DNA of 64,000 nucleotides from Planctomycetota bacterium (lineage in GTDB: Bacteria; Planctomycetota; UBA1135; GCA-002748355), in NCBI GenBank assembly GCA_027021385.1, contig JALUUL010000037.1, positions 1 to 64,000 of the forward strand, written 5' to 3'. The position numbers and the translations under genes are program-made. Below are positions 51,818 through 61,780 of the stretch, one piece after another (within the stretch, counting starts at the first letter, position 1; the number at the start of each line of letters is the position of its first letter). The notes beneath the pieces are model-generated. The model made no database searches and was not told the origin of the DNA. It was given only the letters and a program-made list of their open reading frames with translations.

Positions 51818-53076
51818 GGGCGACGGTCCTCTGCGGTTACGGTCTCCATCCACCGCGTTCCGCGGGACATCTCGCGGTCCTCGCGCCGCTCCTCCGGCTC
51901 GCGGAGCGCGGACATGTATTCGAGATCTGCAGCTTCGGGTGGCGCCGCGGTGACGGAATCTGGCCCCGATCCCACCGCAGGGAGATCGCCCCGGGCCTGA
52001 CCGAACATCGTGTCGTCGACCGGCGTGGCCTCTTGCGCTCCTTCCTCGGCGGAAGACTCCGCCTGCCCCCCCTCGGTCTCTCGGAGACCCTCGAGGCCCG
52101 GATCCCCCCTTCCCTCCTCCGGGAACTCGAGAAGGCGGACATCTGGTGGTGCGAAGGCCCCTGGGGCTACGCCTTCGCTCGGAAACACGCCGGCGGACCG
52201 GTGGGCCTCGTCGCCCACAATGTCGAATCCGACCTGCACGGAGACGCGCTCGAGGCCGCGGGCGGCCCGGGGATGCGGGGTCGCGCGTTCGAACTCGAGG
52301 GGCGGGCCTTCCTCGAGGCGGATTTCGTCTGGGTCTTCCACGAGAACGATGCCCGGAGGCTGCGCGAACTCCACGGGAAGCCGAAGGGTTTCCTCGCGGT
52401 CCGCCCCCTCGGGGCCGATCTCCCCGAGGGCGCCCCCTGGGACCCGCGGGTCCGCGCGCGCGCGCGCCGGAGCCTGGACCTGCCCGAGGACGGTCGTTAC
52501 GCCCTCTTCCCCGCCTCCGCCCACGCTCCGAACCGCGAGGCCGCGACCTGGATCGTCGAGGTCCTCGCCCCCCGGCTCGCGGAACGAGGCGTCTGGACCG
52601 CAGTCCTCGCGGGCTCGGTCCTTCCCCGTCGCGTCTCGGGAAAGGGCTGGCTCGCGACCGGTCCTCTCCCCGACCTCCTCGAAGCCTTCCGGGCCGCCGA
52701 CCTCGCCCTCAATCCGATGACCGAGGGCAGCGGCATGAACCTCAAGGTCGCCGAATGCCTGGCCCACGGGCTTCCGGTCCTGTCCACACCCTTCGGCGCG
52801 CGGGGATACGCAGCTCTTCCGGAGCACGGCATCCTCCTCGCAGGGACGGACGGGGAGGAAGGGGGATCCCCCCGGGATCCCGAAGCCTTCCTCGAGATTC
52901 TCGGGGACCTCGAAGACCCCGCGCGGCTCGCCGAGGCCGGACGGGCCGCGCGGGCCTACGCCTCCCGCGCCCTCTCCTGGGAAAGCATCGCCGAGGGGCG
53001 CCTCGCCGATCTCTCGCGCTGGTTCGAGGACCTCAGGATCCCCGCGCCTCCCGCTCCCGCCGCCGCCGGATCATGA
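51814..53076 (+). CDS. GT4-like glycosyltransferase
   Basis: It starts with GTG overlapping the preceding stop (GTGA) and has 420 aa. The GT-B layout is clear: VLCGYGLHPPRSAGHLAVLA at the N-terminus, DIWWCEGPWGYAFARKHAGG, VGLVAHNVES, and a C-terminal half with ALFPASAHAPNREAATWIVE, GSVLPRRVSGKGWLATGPLP and NPMTEGSGMNLKVAECLAHG, which is typical of GT4. Its 3' end overlaps the convergent membrane-protein gene by 44 nt. Substrate unknown. Confidence 0.93.
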   Translation: MRATVLCGYGLHPPRSAGHLAVLAPLLRLAERGHVFEICSFGWRRGDGIWPRSHRREIAPGLTEHRVVDRRGLLRSFLGGRLRLPPLGLSETLEARIPPSLLRELEKADIWWCEGPWGYAFARKHAGGPVGLVAHNVESDLHGDALEAAGGPGMRGRAFELEGRAFLEADFVWVFHENDARRLRELHGKPKGFLAVRPLGADLPEGAPWDPRVRARARRSLDLPEDGRYALFPASAHAPNREAATWIVEVLAPRLAERGVWTAVLAGSVLPRRVSGKGWLATGPLPDLLEAFRAADLALNPMTEGSGMNLKVAECLAHGLPVLSTPFGARGYAALPEHGILLAGTDGEEGGSPRDPEAFLEILGDLEDPARLAEAGRAARAYASRALSWESIAEGRLADLSRWFEDLRIPAPPAPAAAGS

Positions 53077-53578
53077 AGGCCGCCGCGGCCCCGACCGCCG
53101 CGCCCCCCAGGGCGTGGAGCACGGCGGTCAAGGCGTCCCCGTAATGCTGCAGGAAGACCTGCGCATCGAGGAGTTCCCTCAGCGCCCGGGCTCTTTCCTC
53201 CTCCCCGAGGCCCTGGAAATACCCGAGACGTTCGAGGGTCTCCCGCGCCCTCTCTACGGCCTCGTCGAGAGGGATCGACTTCCAGGATCCGAGCCCGAAG
53301 GCAAGGGCGAGCAGGACACGGAGCACCGCAGCCCCTCCGCCGACCAGGAACCCGATCCTCGCCCCCTCGAGGGGGACCGGGCGCTCCCGGGTCGCGACGA
53401 GCCGGGTTGCAAGGATGACCCCCGGCCAGACGCCGAGCCCCATGCAGGCTCCCCCCATTCGGAAGCAATCGAAGAACAGGATCGGGAACAGCGCGAAGAA
53501 CAGACCGATCGTAATCGCCGCCCGGCGGACGAGCCTGGGCGGCGGCGGGTCTCCGGTCTTCCTTCCTTCGTCCCACAT
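53033..53578 (-). CDS. Small membrane protein of unknown function
   Basis: This 181-aa protein has membrane segments at about 20-38 (AAITIGLFFALFPILFFDCF), 44-60 (MGLGVWPGVILATRLVA), 73-98 (IGFLVGGGAAVLRVLLALAFGLG) and near 155-170 (ALGGAAVGAAAAFMI), with a helical soluble part between. The acidic stretch ERARETLERLGYFQGLGEEE lies between the last two. Unknown; its 3' end overlaps the opposite GT gene by 44 nt. Confidence 0.8.
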   Translation of the reverse strand: MWDEGRKTGDPPPPRLVRRAAITIGLFFALFPILFFDCFRMGGACMGLGVWPGVILATRLVATRERPVPLEGARIGFLVGGGAAVLRVLLALAFGLGSWKSIPLDEAVERARETLERLGYFQGLGEEERARALRELLDAQVFLQHYGDALTAVLHALGGAAVGAAAAFMIRRRREREARGS

Positions 53579-53636
53579 GATCCGATTCCCGCTCGAACCC
53601 GGAAGACCTGGAGCGCCCGCGGTCGGAGCGGCAGGT

Positions 53637-54089
53637 TCAACCCGCCCTGAACACGGCGATCTTCCACGACCAGGACCCGAGGAGGACGACCGTAGCGGTC
53701 ACCAGGATCCACGACCAGGGCCAGAAGGCCATGCGGGCGAAGAGGCTGCGCCCCCGGACGACATGCCGGAGGGCCAGCAGCCCGAACCAGATCCCCGCCA
53801 GCGTGAATAGGGCCCCGAAGGGCTGGATCCGGAAGGCGGTGAGGGGATCGAGATGCAGCAGGGCCACCGCGGAGGTCGTCACCCCGCAGGTCGGGCAGGG
53901 CATATCGTATTGAATCGGCCAGGAACAGGGGGCCATGCCGAGCTGTTCGTGCGTTCCCATGCCTCGGGGGTCCGGCTCCAGCGAAGCCAGCAGGGAAAGG
54001 ACGTAGACGAGAACCGTCACGAGGAGCAGTAGGACGAGACGCTCCCAGAACGGCATCGGAAAGGGCAGGTCTTTTCCCGGAACCTCCAT
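53637..54089 (-). CDS. DUF2752 membrane protein
   Basis: From ATG 54089 it is 150 aa with three to four membrane segments. The DUF2752 hallmark [11 protein letters not shown] (CPxCGxT) follows the first segment, and [16 protein letters not shown] comes next, as in the family. Function is unknown; the two cysteines may bind metal or be redox-active. It probably precedes the 53578 gene in one transcript. Confidence 0.9.
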   Translation of the reverse strand: MEVPGKDLPFPMPFWERLVLLLLVTVLVYVLSLLASLEPDPRGMGTHEQLGMAPCSWPIQYDMPCPTCGVTTSAVALLHLDPLTAFRIQPFGALFTLAGIWFGLLALRHVVRGRSLFARMAFWPWSWILVTATVVLLGSWSWKIAVFRAG

Positions 54090-54187
54090 CGGCCCTAAGC
54101 CTAGGGCGGAGGGCCTTCGCTTTCCTCCCGCCTTCCCCCAAGGCTTCGATCTCCCTTCTCCCGCCTGTCCCCCGCCGGCCCGCCTGC

Positions 54188-54193
54188 TATCCT
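54188..54193 (+). promoter_or_regulatory. Possible -10 box (TATCCT) for leuS
   Basis: TGCTATCCT lies 36 nt before the leuS ATG and repeats the element found before the 15423 gene. The -35 region shows no good match. Confidence 0.4.
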
Positions 54194-54229
54194 CTTCCGC
54201 TTCGTTTCCCGGGAGGACGAGCGCTGGCC

Positions 54230-56878
54230 ATGGCCCGACAGAACTACAGACCCTCCGAAATCGAACCCCGCTGGCAGGCCTTCTGGGCCGAACGTGAGGT
54301 CTTCCGCTGCCCGAACCCCGGGGATCCGGATTTCGACCCGGACCGGCCAAAGTTCTACGTCCTCGACATGTTCCCCTATCCCTCGGGGGCGGGTCTCCAC
54401 GTCGGCCATCCAGAGGGCTATACGGCCACCGACATCATCGCCCGATGGAGGCGGATGCAGGGATACAACGTCCTGCATCCTATGGGCTGGGACGCCTTCG
54501 GCCTCCCCGCCGAACAGTACGCGATCCAGACCGGCACCCATCCGGCCGAGACAACCGCCAGAAACATCGAGGGCTTCAAGGCCCAGCTCCAGAGGCTCGG
54601 ATTCAGCTACGACTGGAGCCGGGAGATCACGACGACGGATCCGAAGTACTACCGCTGGACGCAGTGGATCTTCGCCCGCCTCTTCGAGAGGGGTCTGGCC
54701 TACATGGCGGAAGTCCCGGTCTGGTGGTGCGAGGCCCTCGGAACGGTCCTGGCCAACGAGGAGGTGATCGACGGCCGGAGCGAACGGGGAGACCACCCCT
54801 GCGAACGGCGGCCGATGAGGCAGTGGATGCTCAGGATCACCGCGTACGCCGATCGGCTTCTCGAAGATCTCGAGGAATGCGACTGGCCGGAGTCGGTCAA
54901 GGCCATGCAACGGGAATGGATCGGGCGCAGCGAAGGGGCCGAGGTCAAGTTCCGGGTCGCGGATCGCGAAGACCTCGAGTTCGAGATCTTCACGACCCGG
55001 CCGGACACCCTCTTCGGGGCCACCTTCATGGTCCTCTCACCCGAGCATCCCCTCGTGGATCGGATCACGACCGGCGAACGACGCGAAACGGTGCGGGCCT
55101 ACAAGGAGCAGGCGGCCAGGAAGAGTGACCTCGAACGAGCGCAGTTGCAGAAGGAGAAAACGGGGGTCTTCACCGGAGCCTACGCATTGAACCCCGTCCA
55201 TCCCCCCGAGGACCCGAAGGCGAGGATCCCGATCTGGATCGCGGATTACGTGCTGATGTCCTACGGGACCGGAGCGATCATGGCGGTCCCGGGAGGCGAT
55301 GAACGGGACTTCGACTTCGCGATGCGATACGGCTTGCCGATCCTGAAGGTCTGCGACGGCGGGCCGAAGCCACAGGATCCCAAGGAGGCCGAACGTCTCG
55401 GGTTCCTTCGCGAGGCGGAACGGGACGGAGAGGTCCTCGAATGCTTCGTCGGCGAGGGCCGCGCCGTCAACTCCTCGAACGCGGAGATCTCGCTCGACGG
55501 TCTCCCGAAGGCAGAGGCGGTCCGGAAAATCACCGAATGGCTCGAATCGAAGGGACTCGGCAAGGCGAAGGTCAACTACCGCCTCCGCGACTGGTTGTTC
55601 TCGAGACAGCGCTACTGGGGCGAACCCTTCCCGATCCTCCACGACGCGGAGGGGAACCCCAGGCTCGTCCCCGACGAGGACCTGCCGGTCACCCTTCCCG
55701 AACTCGACGACTTCTCCCCCTCGGGTTCGATGGAGCCGCCGCTCGCAAGAGCGAAGGACTGGATCGAGGTCGAGGACCCCTCCGGCGGCCCCCCGCTCCG
55801 CAGGGAGACGAACACGATGCCCCAATGGGCCGGATCGTGCTGGTACTACCTGCGCTTCATGGACCCCCGCAACGAAGAGGAGGCATGGTCGAAGGAGGCC
55901 GAGGATTACTGGGGACCCGTGGACCTCTACGTCGGCGGCGCGGAACACGCGGTCCTGCACCTGCTCTACGCGAGGTTCTGGCACAAGGTCCTCTACGACC
56001 TGGGTCTCGTACACACGAAGGAGCCCTTCAAGAAGCTCTTCAACCAGGGGATGGTACTCTCCTTCGCCTACAAGGACGCCCGCGGCGCGCTCGTTCCGAC
56101 CGACGAGGTCGAGGAACGCGGGGAGGGGAGGTTCTTCCGGAAGGGAAGCGACGAAGAACTGACCAGGATCGTCGCGAAGATGTCCAAGTCCCTGAGGAAC
56201 GTGGAGAACCCCGACCGCGTGATCGACGCCTGGGGCGCGGACACGATGCGGCTCTACGAGATGTTCATGGGTCCCCTGGAGGCAAGCTGTCCCTGGAACC
56301 CCGACGACCTCCCGGGCGTGCATCGCTTCCTGAACCGATCCTGGAGACTCGTCGTGCCCGAGGACGAGGAGGACGGCCGCGCGCATCCATGGCTCGGCGG
56401 GGAGGGGCCCGACGACCCCACCCTCGAACGGGCTCTCCACCGCTGCATCGCCAAGGTCACGCGGGACCTCGAGGAAATGCGGTTCAACACCGCGATCTCC
56501 GCGATGATGGTCTTCGTCAACGAGGCCACGAAGGACCCCGAACGGCTCTCCCGCTCCCAGGCCGAACGCTTCGTGAAGATCCTCTCCCCCTTCGCCCCCC
56601 ACCTCGGCGAGGAACTCTGGAACCGCCTCGGTCACAAGGATTCGCTCGCCTACGAGGATTGGCCGGACTTCGATCCCGAACTCCTCGTCGAGAACGAGAT
56701 CGAGATCGCGGTCCAGGTGCTCGGCAAGGTCCGGGGCCGGATCCGGATCGGCTCCGACTGGGAGGAGCGGCGCGTCCTGGAGGACGCCCGCCGGGCCGTC
56801 TCGAAACATCTCGAAGGAAAGCGGATCCTGAAGGAGATCCTCGTCCCCGGAAGGCTCGTCAATTTCGTTGCGAAGTGA
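54230..56878 (+). CDS. leuS: Leucyl-tRNA synthetase
   Basis: This 882-aa class I aminoacyl-tRNA synthetase charges tRNA-Leu. The HIGH-type motif is [11 protein letters not shown], the editing domain contains [20 protein letters not shown] and the DERDFDFA-like segment [10 protein letters not shown], the KMSKS loop is [10 protein letters not shown] (near residue 650), and an anticodon-binding domain and C-terminal domain follow. The length is typical. GGGAGG upstream serves as a ribosome binding site. It is a single-gene unit followed by a hairpin. Confidence 0.99.
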   Translation: MARQNYRPSEIEPRWQAFWAEREVFRCPNPGDPDFDPDRPKFYVLDMFPYPSGAGLHVGHPEGYTATDIIARWRRMQGYNVLHPMGWDAFGLPAEQYAIQTGTHPAETTARNIEGFKAQLQRLGFSYDWSREITTTDPKYYRWTQWIFARLFERGLAYMAEVPVWWCEALGTVLANEEVIDGRSERGDHPCERRPMRQWMLRITAYADRLLEDLEECDWPESVKAMQREWIGRSEGAEVKFRVADREDLEFEIFTTRPDTLFGATFMVLSPEHPLVDRITTGERRETVRAYKEQAARKSDLERAQLQKEKTGVFTGAYALNPVHPPEDPKARIPIWIADYVLMSYGTGAIMAVPGGDERDFDFAMRYGLPILKVCDGGPKPQDPKEAERLGFLREAERDGEVLECFVGEGRAVNSSNAEISLDGLPKAEAVRKITEWLESKGLGKAKVNYRLRDWLFSRQRYWGEPFPILHDAEGNPRLVPDEDLPVTLPELDDFSPSGSMEPPLARAKDWIEVEDPSGGPPLRRETNTMPQWAGSCWYYLRFMDPRNEEEAWSKEAEDYWGPVDLYVGGAEHAVLHLLYARFWHKVLYDLGLVHTKEPFKKLFNQGMVLSFAYKDARGALVPTDEVEERGEGRFFRKGSDEELTRIVAKMSKSLRNVENPDRVIDAWGADTMRLYEMFMGPLEASCPWNPDDLPGVHRFLNRSWRLVVPEDEEDGRAHPWLGGEGPDDPTLERALHRCIAKVTRDLEEMRFNTAISAMMVFVNEATKDPERLSRSQAERFVKILSPFAPHLGEELWNRLGHKDSLAYEDWPDFDPELLVENEIEIAVQVLGKVRGRIRIGSDWEERRVLEDARRAVSKHLEGKRILKEILVPGRLVNFVAK

Positions 56879-56882
56879 ACAC

Positions 56883-56899
56883 CGCCCCCCCCGGGGGCG
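56883..56899 (+). terminator. Short terminator-like hairpin after leuS
   Basis: CGCCCCC pairs with GGGGGCG around three C, starting 4 nt after the leuS stop. There is no U tract. Confidence 0.5.
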
Positions 56900-57052
56900 C
56901 TGCCGGCCTGCGGCCCCGCTTTTCCGATGGCACCGGAGTTTCCGGTCTCCTCCGGGATTCCCGTCGATTCCCCGGCCTTCCGAGGGAGGATCGGGGAAGC
57001 CCTGACACCCTCATCTTTTCGCCCCGGGAGGGTTCCTCGCCGCCGATTGGCG

Positions 57053-57058
57053 TATCCT
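57053..57058 (+). promoter_or_regulatory. Possible -10 box (TATCCT)
   Basis: GCGTATCCTTG lies 63 nt before the ATG at 57122. It matches the TATCCT found upstream of leuS and the 15423 gene. Confidence 0.35.
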
Positions 57059-57121
57059 TGTTTCGGACCCCTGCCGGCCCAAGGGCCGTCCCCACGACCG
57101 ATTCTCCGGAGTTCTCCTACG

Positions 57122-58123
57122 ATGCGAATCCCCCTGACTCTTTCCGCCGCGGGCCTCCTCGCCCTGCCCTCGATCGCCCAGACCCGCACCGGTCTCAACG
57201 AAAAGATCTTCCACAACGCCGCTCATACGAGCGCCACGACGCGCGTGAGCGCCAACGCGGTCGATACGATCTACTTCATGCAGCCCGGCGCCTTCCATAC
57301 CGGTTACGGAATGGTTTCGGGATGGCGCGGAATCTTCCAAGATCAGAACCAGGCCACGAGCGAGCAGGTCTCGATCGCCGTCGTCAAGTACGCCGCGAAC
57401 GGGGTCTCCCCCGACATCACGCCGGCGGGAACCGTGACCGGCAGCAAGACGACCTTCACCCTCTTCGGTTCAGGGACCGGGGCGGCCGCCTACTCATGGA
57501 CCTTGACCATGCTCAAGCCGGTCACGATCCCGGCGAAGGCGGGCATCGCCCTGACCCTTGCAGCCCCACGGGGCTGGCCGAACGACGGGGTCTCGATCCA
57601 CTATCAGGCCGGCACGACCTTGAAACTCCCGGCCGGGGTCTCTCCCGCCCGCTACACGTTCTACAAGACGACGACGAACACCCTCGGTAACTTCGCGACA
57701 GCGGGATCGACCCTCGCCCTCGGGTTTCTGCTCGAACGCCCGATCCTCCAGGTCTTCACGAATTCCTCGGCCTACGGGACCGCCGAGAACCTCTACGGCC
57801 CCGAGTCCCTGTTCCCCGGTCAAAGCCGAGGCGACAAGATCGGCTTCCGCTTCGAGGGCGACGCCTTCCCCTCCCAATTCGTCATCCTCATGCTCGCGAA
57901 GAACATTCTCTCGAAGGGCATCACCTCCCCCTTCGGAATGATCCTGATCGACCCCCTCTCGGTCGTGTCGGTCCCCCCGATCGCGCTGGACAAGAAGGGG
58001 AAGGCCGTGACCCCGTCCTTCGCGATCCCAGCCCAAACGACCCTGGCGGCCCAGTCGATCTTTGTCGATGTCAAGAACCTCAAGCTCGTCACCTCCGACG
58101 CACAGTCCTTCCAGGCTCGCTGA
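57122..58123 (+). CDS. Secreted protein of unknown function, paralogue of the next gene
   Basis: From ATG 57122 it is 333 aa with signal peptide LTLSAAGLLALPSIAQ. It shares blocks with the following gene: SAYGTAENLYGPESLFPGQS versus PAYGLGTETLHGLEAV, then a K.GF.F.G segment and a C-terminal beta module (TLAAQSIFVDVKNLKLVTSD). The C-terminal module also weakly resembles that of the 8839-type proteins. No cysteine pair or catalytic motif. Unknown exported protein; 22 nt separate it from its paralogue. Confidence 0.85.
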   Translation: MRIPLTLSAAGLLALPSIAQTRTGLNEKIFHNAAHTSATTRVSANAVDTIYFMQPGAFHTGYGMVSGWRGIFQDQNQATSEQVSIAVVKYAANGVSPDITPAGTVTGSKTTFTLFGSGTGAAAYSWTLTMLKPVTIPAKAGIALTLAAPRGWPNDGVSIHYQAGTTLKLPAGVSPARYTFYKTTTNTLGNFATAGSTLALGFLLERPILQVFTNSSAYGTAENLYGPESLFPGQSRGDKIGFRFEGDAFPSQFVILMLAKNILSKGITSPFGMILIDPLSVVSVPPIALDKKGKAVTPSFAIPAQTTLAAQSIFVDVKNLKLVTSDAQSFQAR

Positions 58124-58145
58124 AACAAGTCCCGCTACTTCCCGG

Positions 58146-59189
58146 ATGTCCCCCCCGAAGCTCCTTCTCCTCGCCCTTTCCGCCCTGACCTTCCTCGGGA
58201 TCCGGGCCAGGGGACACGGTTTCTTCGAGAAGCCGCTCTGGAACCAGGGCAAGGAGAACGGGACCTCCCGCGGGCAGGCGGGAACGAATGCCGTGAGTCT
58301 CTGGATGATGCAGCCGGCGAGATACAGCACCGGCAGGCACCAGACCGTCGGCTTCAAGCTGACCGCCCAGGACGAGGAGGCCTCGACCCCGGAAACCGTG
58401 ACGATCGCCTACGTCCCCTACGCGAAGAACGGGATCCTCCCCGATCCCTCGCAATCCTTCGCCCGTTCGACCTTCCGGCTCTTCGGAATGGGGGACAAGG
58501 GGATCAAGGCCTACGCATTCCTCGTCACGATCGGATTCCCGAAGAAGGTCCCCGACCGCTTCGGCATCCAGGTGGACCTCCCCCCGGCTCCGAAATGGCC
58601 GTCGGACGGCATCAGCATCCACGGCCAGTTCAATCTCCCGAAGGACTCCCGCAGGCCGCGCGTCCCCCCTCCCTGGGACAAGCAGGTCTTCGCGTTCCAG
58701 CGCCCTTCCGGGACCAAGAGCCCGGCCCCCCATCACGGACGGACTCTCGACGTGCTGCAGATCACGGGGGTCTACTTCGAGCCCGCTCTCAGGACCTATC
58801 TGCGCTCCCCGGCCTACGGCCTCGGCACCGAGACCCTGCACGGACTCGAGGCCGTCCATCCGGTCGCCTCGAGGAAAGACGCCTTCGGCTTCGAGTTCCA
58901 GGGCGGGCAGATCGGCTCCTCCGGTTTCGGCTTCCTCTTCCTGTCCAACGCCCTGAGCCCGAAGCCGATCCCCGGACCCGTCGGCGCGTTCTTCCTCGCG
59001 ATCAAACCCCCGTTCCCGATCCTCCTCGACGTCCTGAAACTCGATGGAATCGGCAACGGGAAGACCGGGACCTGGCCGGTCTCTCTGCTACCGGCCGCAC
59101 TCGGCGATATCTGGTTCCAGATCATGGTCGTGAATCCGGTCACCCGGGAATACGAGTATTCCGACGCGGTGGCGATCCGCAGGGTCTGA
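58146..59189 (+). CDS. Secreted protein of unknown function, paralogue of the previous gene
   Basis: This 347-aa protein begins with signal-like LLLLALSALTFLGIRARG. It follows its paralogue in tandem and shares the PAYGLGTETLHGLEAVHP and DAFGFEFQGGQIGSSG blocks. The C-terminus (GDIWFQIMVVNPVTREYEYS) corresponds to the shared beta module. N-terminal MMQPARYSTGRHQTVGFKL parallels FMQPGAFHTGYGMVSGW in the previous protein. Likely co-expressed; function unknown. Confidence 0.85.
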   Translation: MSPPKLLLLALSALTFLGIRARGHGFFEKPLWNQGKENGTSRGQAGTNAVSLWMMQPARYSTGRHQTVGFKLTAQDEEASTPETVTIAYVPYAKNGILPDPSQSFARSTFRLFGMGDKGIKAYAFLVTIGFPKKVPDRFGIQVDLPPAPKWPSDGISIHGQFNLPKDSRRPRVPPPWDKQVFAFQRPSGTKSPAPHHGRTLDVLQITGVYFEPALRTYLRSPAYGLGTETLHGLEAVHPVASRKDAFGFEFQGGQIGSSGFGFLFLSNALSPKPIPGPVGAFFLAIKPPFPILLDVLKLDGIGNGKTGTWPVSLLPAALGDIWFQIMVVNPVTREYEYSDAVAIRRV

Positions 59190-59253
59190 GGCTCGGGAGG
59201 AACCCCCGGGAAGGATCGAGGGGGCCCGCTGCGGGGCCGAGGGTCCGCGGCGG

Positions 59254-59859
59254 TCAAGCGGAACCGGAACCGAAGAGCGAGCCTTCCCCACTCGCCGCCC
59301 GTTTGGCCTCCTGTCCTTCGCGAAAGCACCGAGCACAACGGGGCTCGTAGTAGTCGCCGGCGCCGACGAGCACCCGTTGGACCCTTTCGGCCGGGGCTTC
59401 CGCCCTGCGGAAGGTGAAATACGCATCGGCCTTGCAGACCGCGCAGACCGCGGGACACTTGACGACTTCTTCCGCAATTCCCAGGAGTTCGCCGACGCTC
59501 TCCCAGACCTTTCCCTCCGAATCCATGTCGAGGGTCGAGACGACGACCTTGATCCCCAAATCGTTCATCGTTCGGACGGCCCCGAAGGCTCCCTCGATCA
59601 TGAAGAACTCGTCGATCCCGACGACCTTGGGCCGCTCCTCCCTTACCGTCTTCAGGATGTCCGCGCCCTTCCCGACCGGGACCGCCGGGAAACCCGCCCC
59701 GGAATGGGCCCGGATGTCCCTCGTCCCGAACCTCGTGTTGGAAACGGCGTTGAAGGCCAGGGTCGGGATCTCCTGGATCCGGGCCCGGACGAGTCTCGAG
59801 ACCAGGGCCTCGGTCTTTCCGCCCCACATTGGACCGCAATAGACGATCGGCGAACGCAT
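59254..59859 (-). CDS. tdk: Thymidine kinase (class II)
   Basis: This 201-aa enzyme phosphorylates thymidine for salvage. Motifs: P-loop GPMWGGKTEAL, a VGIDEFFMIEGA block where homologues have DEAQF, TLDMDSEG before the lasso region, and four zinc-type cysteines (CPAVCAVC and PRCARC). The length is normal. It is transcribed alone, divergent from the amidohydrolase-like operon. Confidence 0.95.
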   Translation of the reverse strand: MRSPIVYCGPMWGGKTEALVSRLVRARIQEIPTLAFNAVSNTRFGTRDIRAHSGAGFPAVPVGKGADILKTVREERPKVVGIDEFFMIEGAFGAVRTMNDLGIKVVVSTLDMDSEGKVWESVGELLGIAEEVVKCPAVCAVCKADAYFTFRRAEAPAERVQRVLVGAGDYYEPRCARCFREGQEAKRAASGEGSLFGSGSA

Positions 59860-60145
59860 GGGACCGTTCTACCAGAGGCCGGCCGGCCTTCCAGGCCGAG
59901 GGAGGGATCCTCCCCCTCCCAAGCGGGTCCCTCTTCGGAATTCTCCGGCGGATACGTTAGAGTGTTCCGCTGGGATGCGTCGCGACGCGTCCCGAATCTC
60001 CGGATCCGGCAAGCCCTTGCCTCCGGAACCGGCCCCGGTCGCCGGCAACCGGGCCCTCGGTTCCCCTTCGGGATTTTTCCATCCTTCCGCGCCGGCTCTC
60101 GTATGGAAGGGGCTCCCCCGCCTTCCGCCCTCGACGAGGCTAGCG

Positions 60146-61780
60146 ATGAGGTCGAACCGTCTTTTCGTTCTCCCCCTCCTGTTCCACCTCGGGTCCGCCC
60201 CCTCTCTCCTCCAGGGACAGGACTCCCGGGAACCCGTCAATATTGCGGTCGGGATCGCATCCCCGAATGAGCTCCAGAATCTCCTCCGGGACGAGAACGT
60301 CCTCTTCATCAAGACCTCCGCCTTCTTCGACCCGACCAGCGCGGGCAAAGGTTCCCGCGAGCCCGTCTGGCTGGCCTTTCGCGGCAGAGAGAGGGTCGGC
60401 GTCTTCTCGATGGACGAAGTCCCCCCCCGGGGAGAGGGGGAGGAGGCGAAGCGGATGGACTTCACGAAGGACGCCCCCGGCTCCTGGCTCACTCCGGGAT
60501 TCTGCGACGCGCTCAGCGCCTGGTTCCTCGACCCGGCTTCCTGGAAGGAACGGGGCCTCGATCTCTCGGTAAAGGCCCGGGAACGACTCCAGCCCTGGCA
60601 GAAAGGCTGGGACGAGCTTCCGCTCGGATCCGGCATCACGACCGTCTACGTCCCCCCATCCTTCGGGGCGGATCAGGCGGGCCCCGGCGCCCTCGTGAAG
60701 CTCGATTCGGGCGGGGATCCCGAGGCCGGACCTGGCGGCGCGCTCTTCCTGCGCCTGGCCTCCCCGACGCGCAAGGCCACGAACCTCGACCGGGGCAAGG
60801 TCGCGAAGACCCTGGCCTCCCTCCTCGACGCAGCCAAGGCCTACGAGAAGGCCCGCCGGAAATGGAAGAAGGAACGGAAGGAATACGAGAAGAAACGGAA
60901 GGCCTTCCTCGACTGGTATCGGAAGAACCCCTTGAAACCCGGGGACAAGGAGCCCTCCGGCGCGACCCCGGCGAAGAAGGGGAAGGGCCGTCGGAGCGGA
61001 AGACGCATGGCAAAACTGACGCCGGAGCTGATCGAGAAGATCCTGAAACGCTACCCTCCTCAGCTCCGCGACCGGATCCGCAAGCAACTCGAGGCCCAGA
61101 TGAAGCTGCAGCAGGCCCGCGCCGCGAAGGCGAAGGCCGAGGCGGCTCCGAAGGACGGGAAGAAGACGGCGTCGGCGAAGGACCCCAAGAAGAAGACGGC
61201 GCCGAAACGCCCCGCGTTCCCGAAGGAACCGAAGCGGGACCCGGTGAAGGAAGCCCTGCTCGAGGTTCTCGCCGGCAAGCGCCTCCTGCGCGTCGAGGTC
61301 CATCGTGCCGAGGAGATCCGCGCGGTCCTAGCTCTCGCAAAGGAACGGAAGATCGGCAAGATGGTCCTCGTCGGGGCGAGCGAGGCCTGGAAGGTCGCGA
61401 AGGAGATCCGCCGGGCCGGGGTCTCGGTCCTTCTCCTACCGGAGACCGTCAAGCAACCCGGCCTCGAACTCCTCCCCGATCACGCCGCGGCCAACGCCGC
61501 GGCCCTCGCCCGCGAAGGGGTCGAGTTCTGCTTCGGCTCGGCCGGCCGGGAATCCGCCCGTCTCCTTCCGGTGCTCGCGGCGGCGGCCGTCGCCCGGGGC
61601 GCGGACGAGAACGCGGTCCTGACCGCCCTCAGCCGAGCGGCCTACGAAAGTTCGGGACGGGACTGGAAATCGGGGGCGACGGGCTGGGTCGTCTGGTCCG
61701 AGGACCCCTTCGCCCCGACGGCCCGGGTCCTGGGGCTCTTCGACGGACGGAAGCTCCGGTTGCTCGGAGGTGGACGATGA
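60146..61780 (+). CDS. Secreted amidohydrolase-related protein 1, with charged low-complexity middle
   Basis: From ATG 60146 it is 544 aa with signal peptide LFVLPLLFHLGSAPSLLQGQ. Residues of about 230-370 are very rich in Lys and Ala (KARRKWKKERKEYEKKRKAF; KDPKKKTAPKRP). The C-terminal 180 residues (RVEVHRAEEIRAVLALAKE, KMVLVGASEAWKVAKEI) align in pattern with the later half of the two following proteins, which is amidohydrolase-like. No HxH metal motif is present. It overlaps the next gene by ATGA. Probably an exported, non-catalytic relative; partners are likely the next two products. Confidence 0.75.
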   Translation: MRSNRLFVLPLLFHLGSAPSLLQGQDSREPVNIAVGIASPNELQNLLRDENVLFIKTSAFFDPTSAGKGSREPVWLAFRGRERVGVFSMDEVPPRGEGEEAKRMDFTKDAPGSWLTPGFCDALSAWFLDPASWKERGLDLSVKARERLQPWQKGWDELPLGSGITTVYVPPSFGADQAGPGALVKLDSGGDPEAGPGGALFLRLASPTRKATNLDRGKVAKTLASLLDAAKAYEKARRKWKKERKEYEKKRKAFLDWYRKNPLKPGDKEPSGATPAKKGKGRRSGRRMAKLTPELIEKILKRYPPQLRDRIRKQLEAQMKLQQARAAKAKAEAAPKDGKKTASAKDPKKKTAPKRPAFPKEPKRDPVKEALLEVLAGKRLLRVEVHRAEEIRAVLALAKERKIGKMVLVGASEAWKVAKEIRRAGVSVLLLPETVKQPGLELLPDHAAANAAALAREGVEFCFGSAGRESARLLPVLAAAAVARGADENAVLTALSRAAYESSGRDWKSGATGWVVWSEDPFAPTARVLGLFDGRKLRLLGGGR

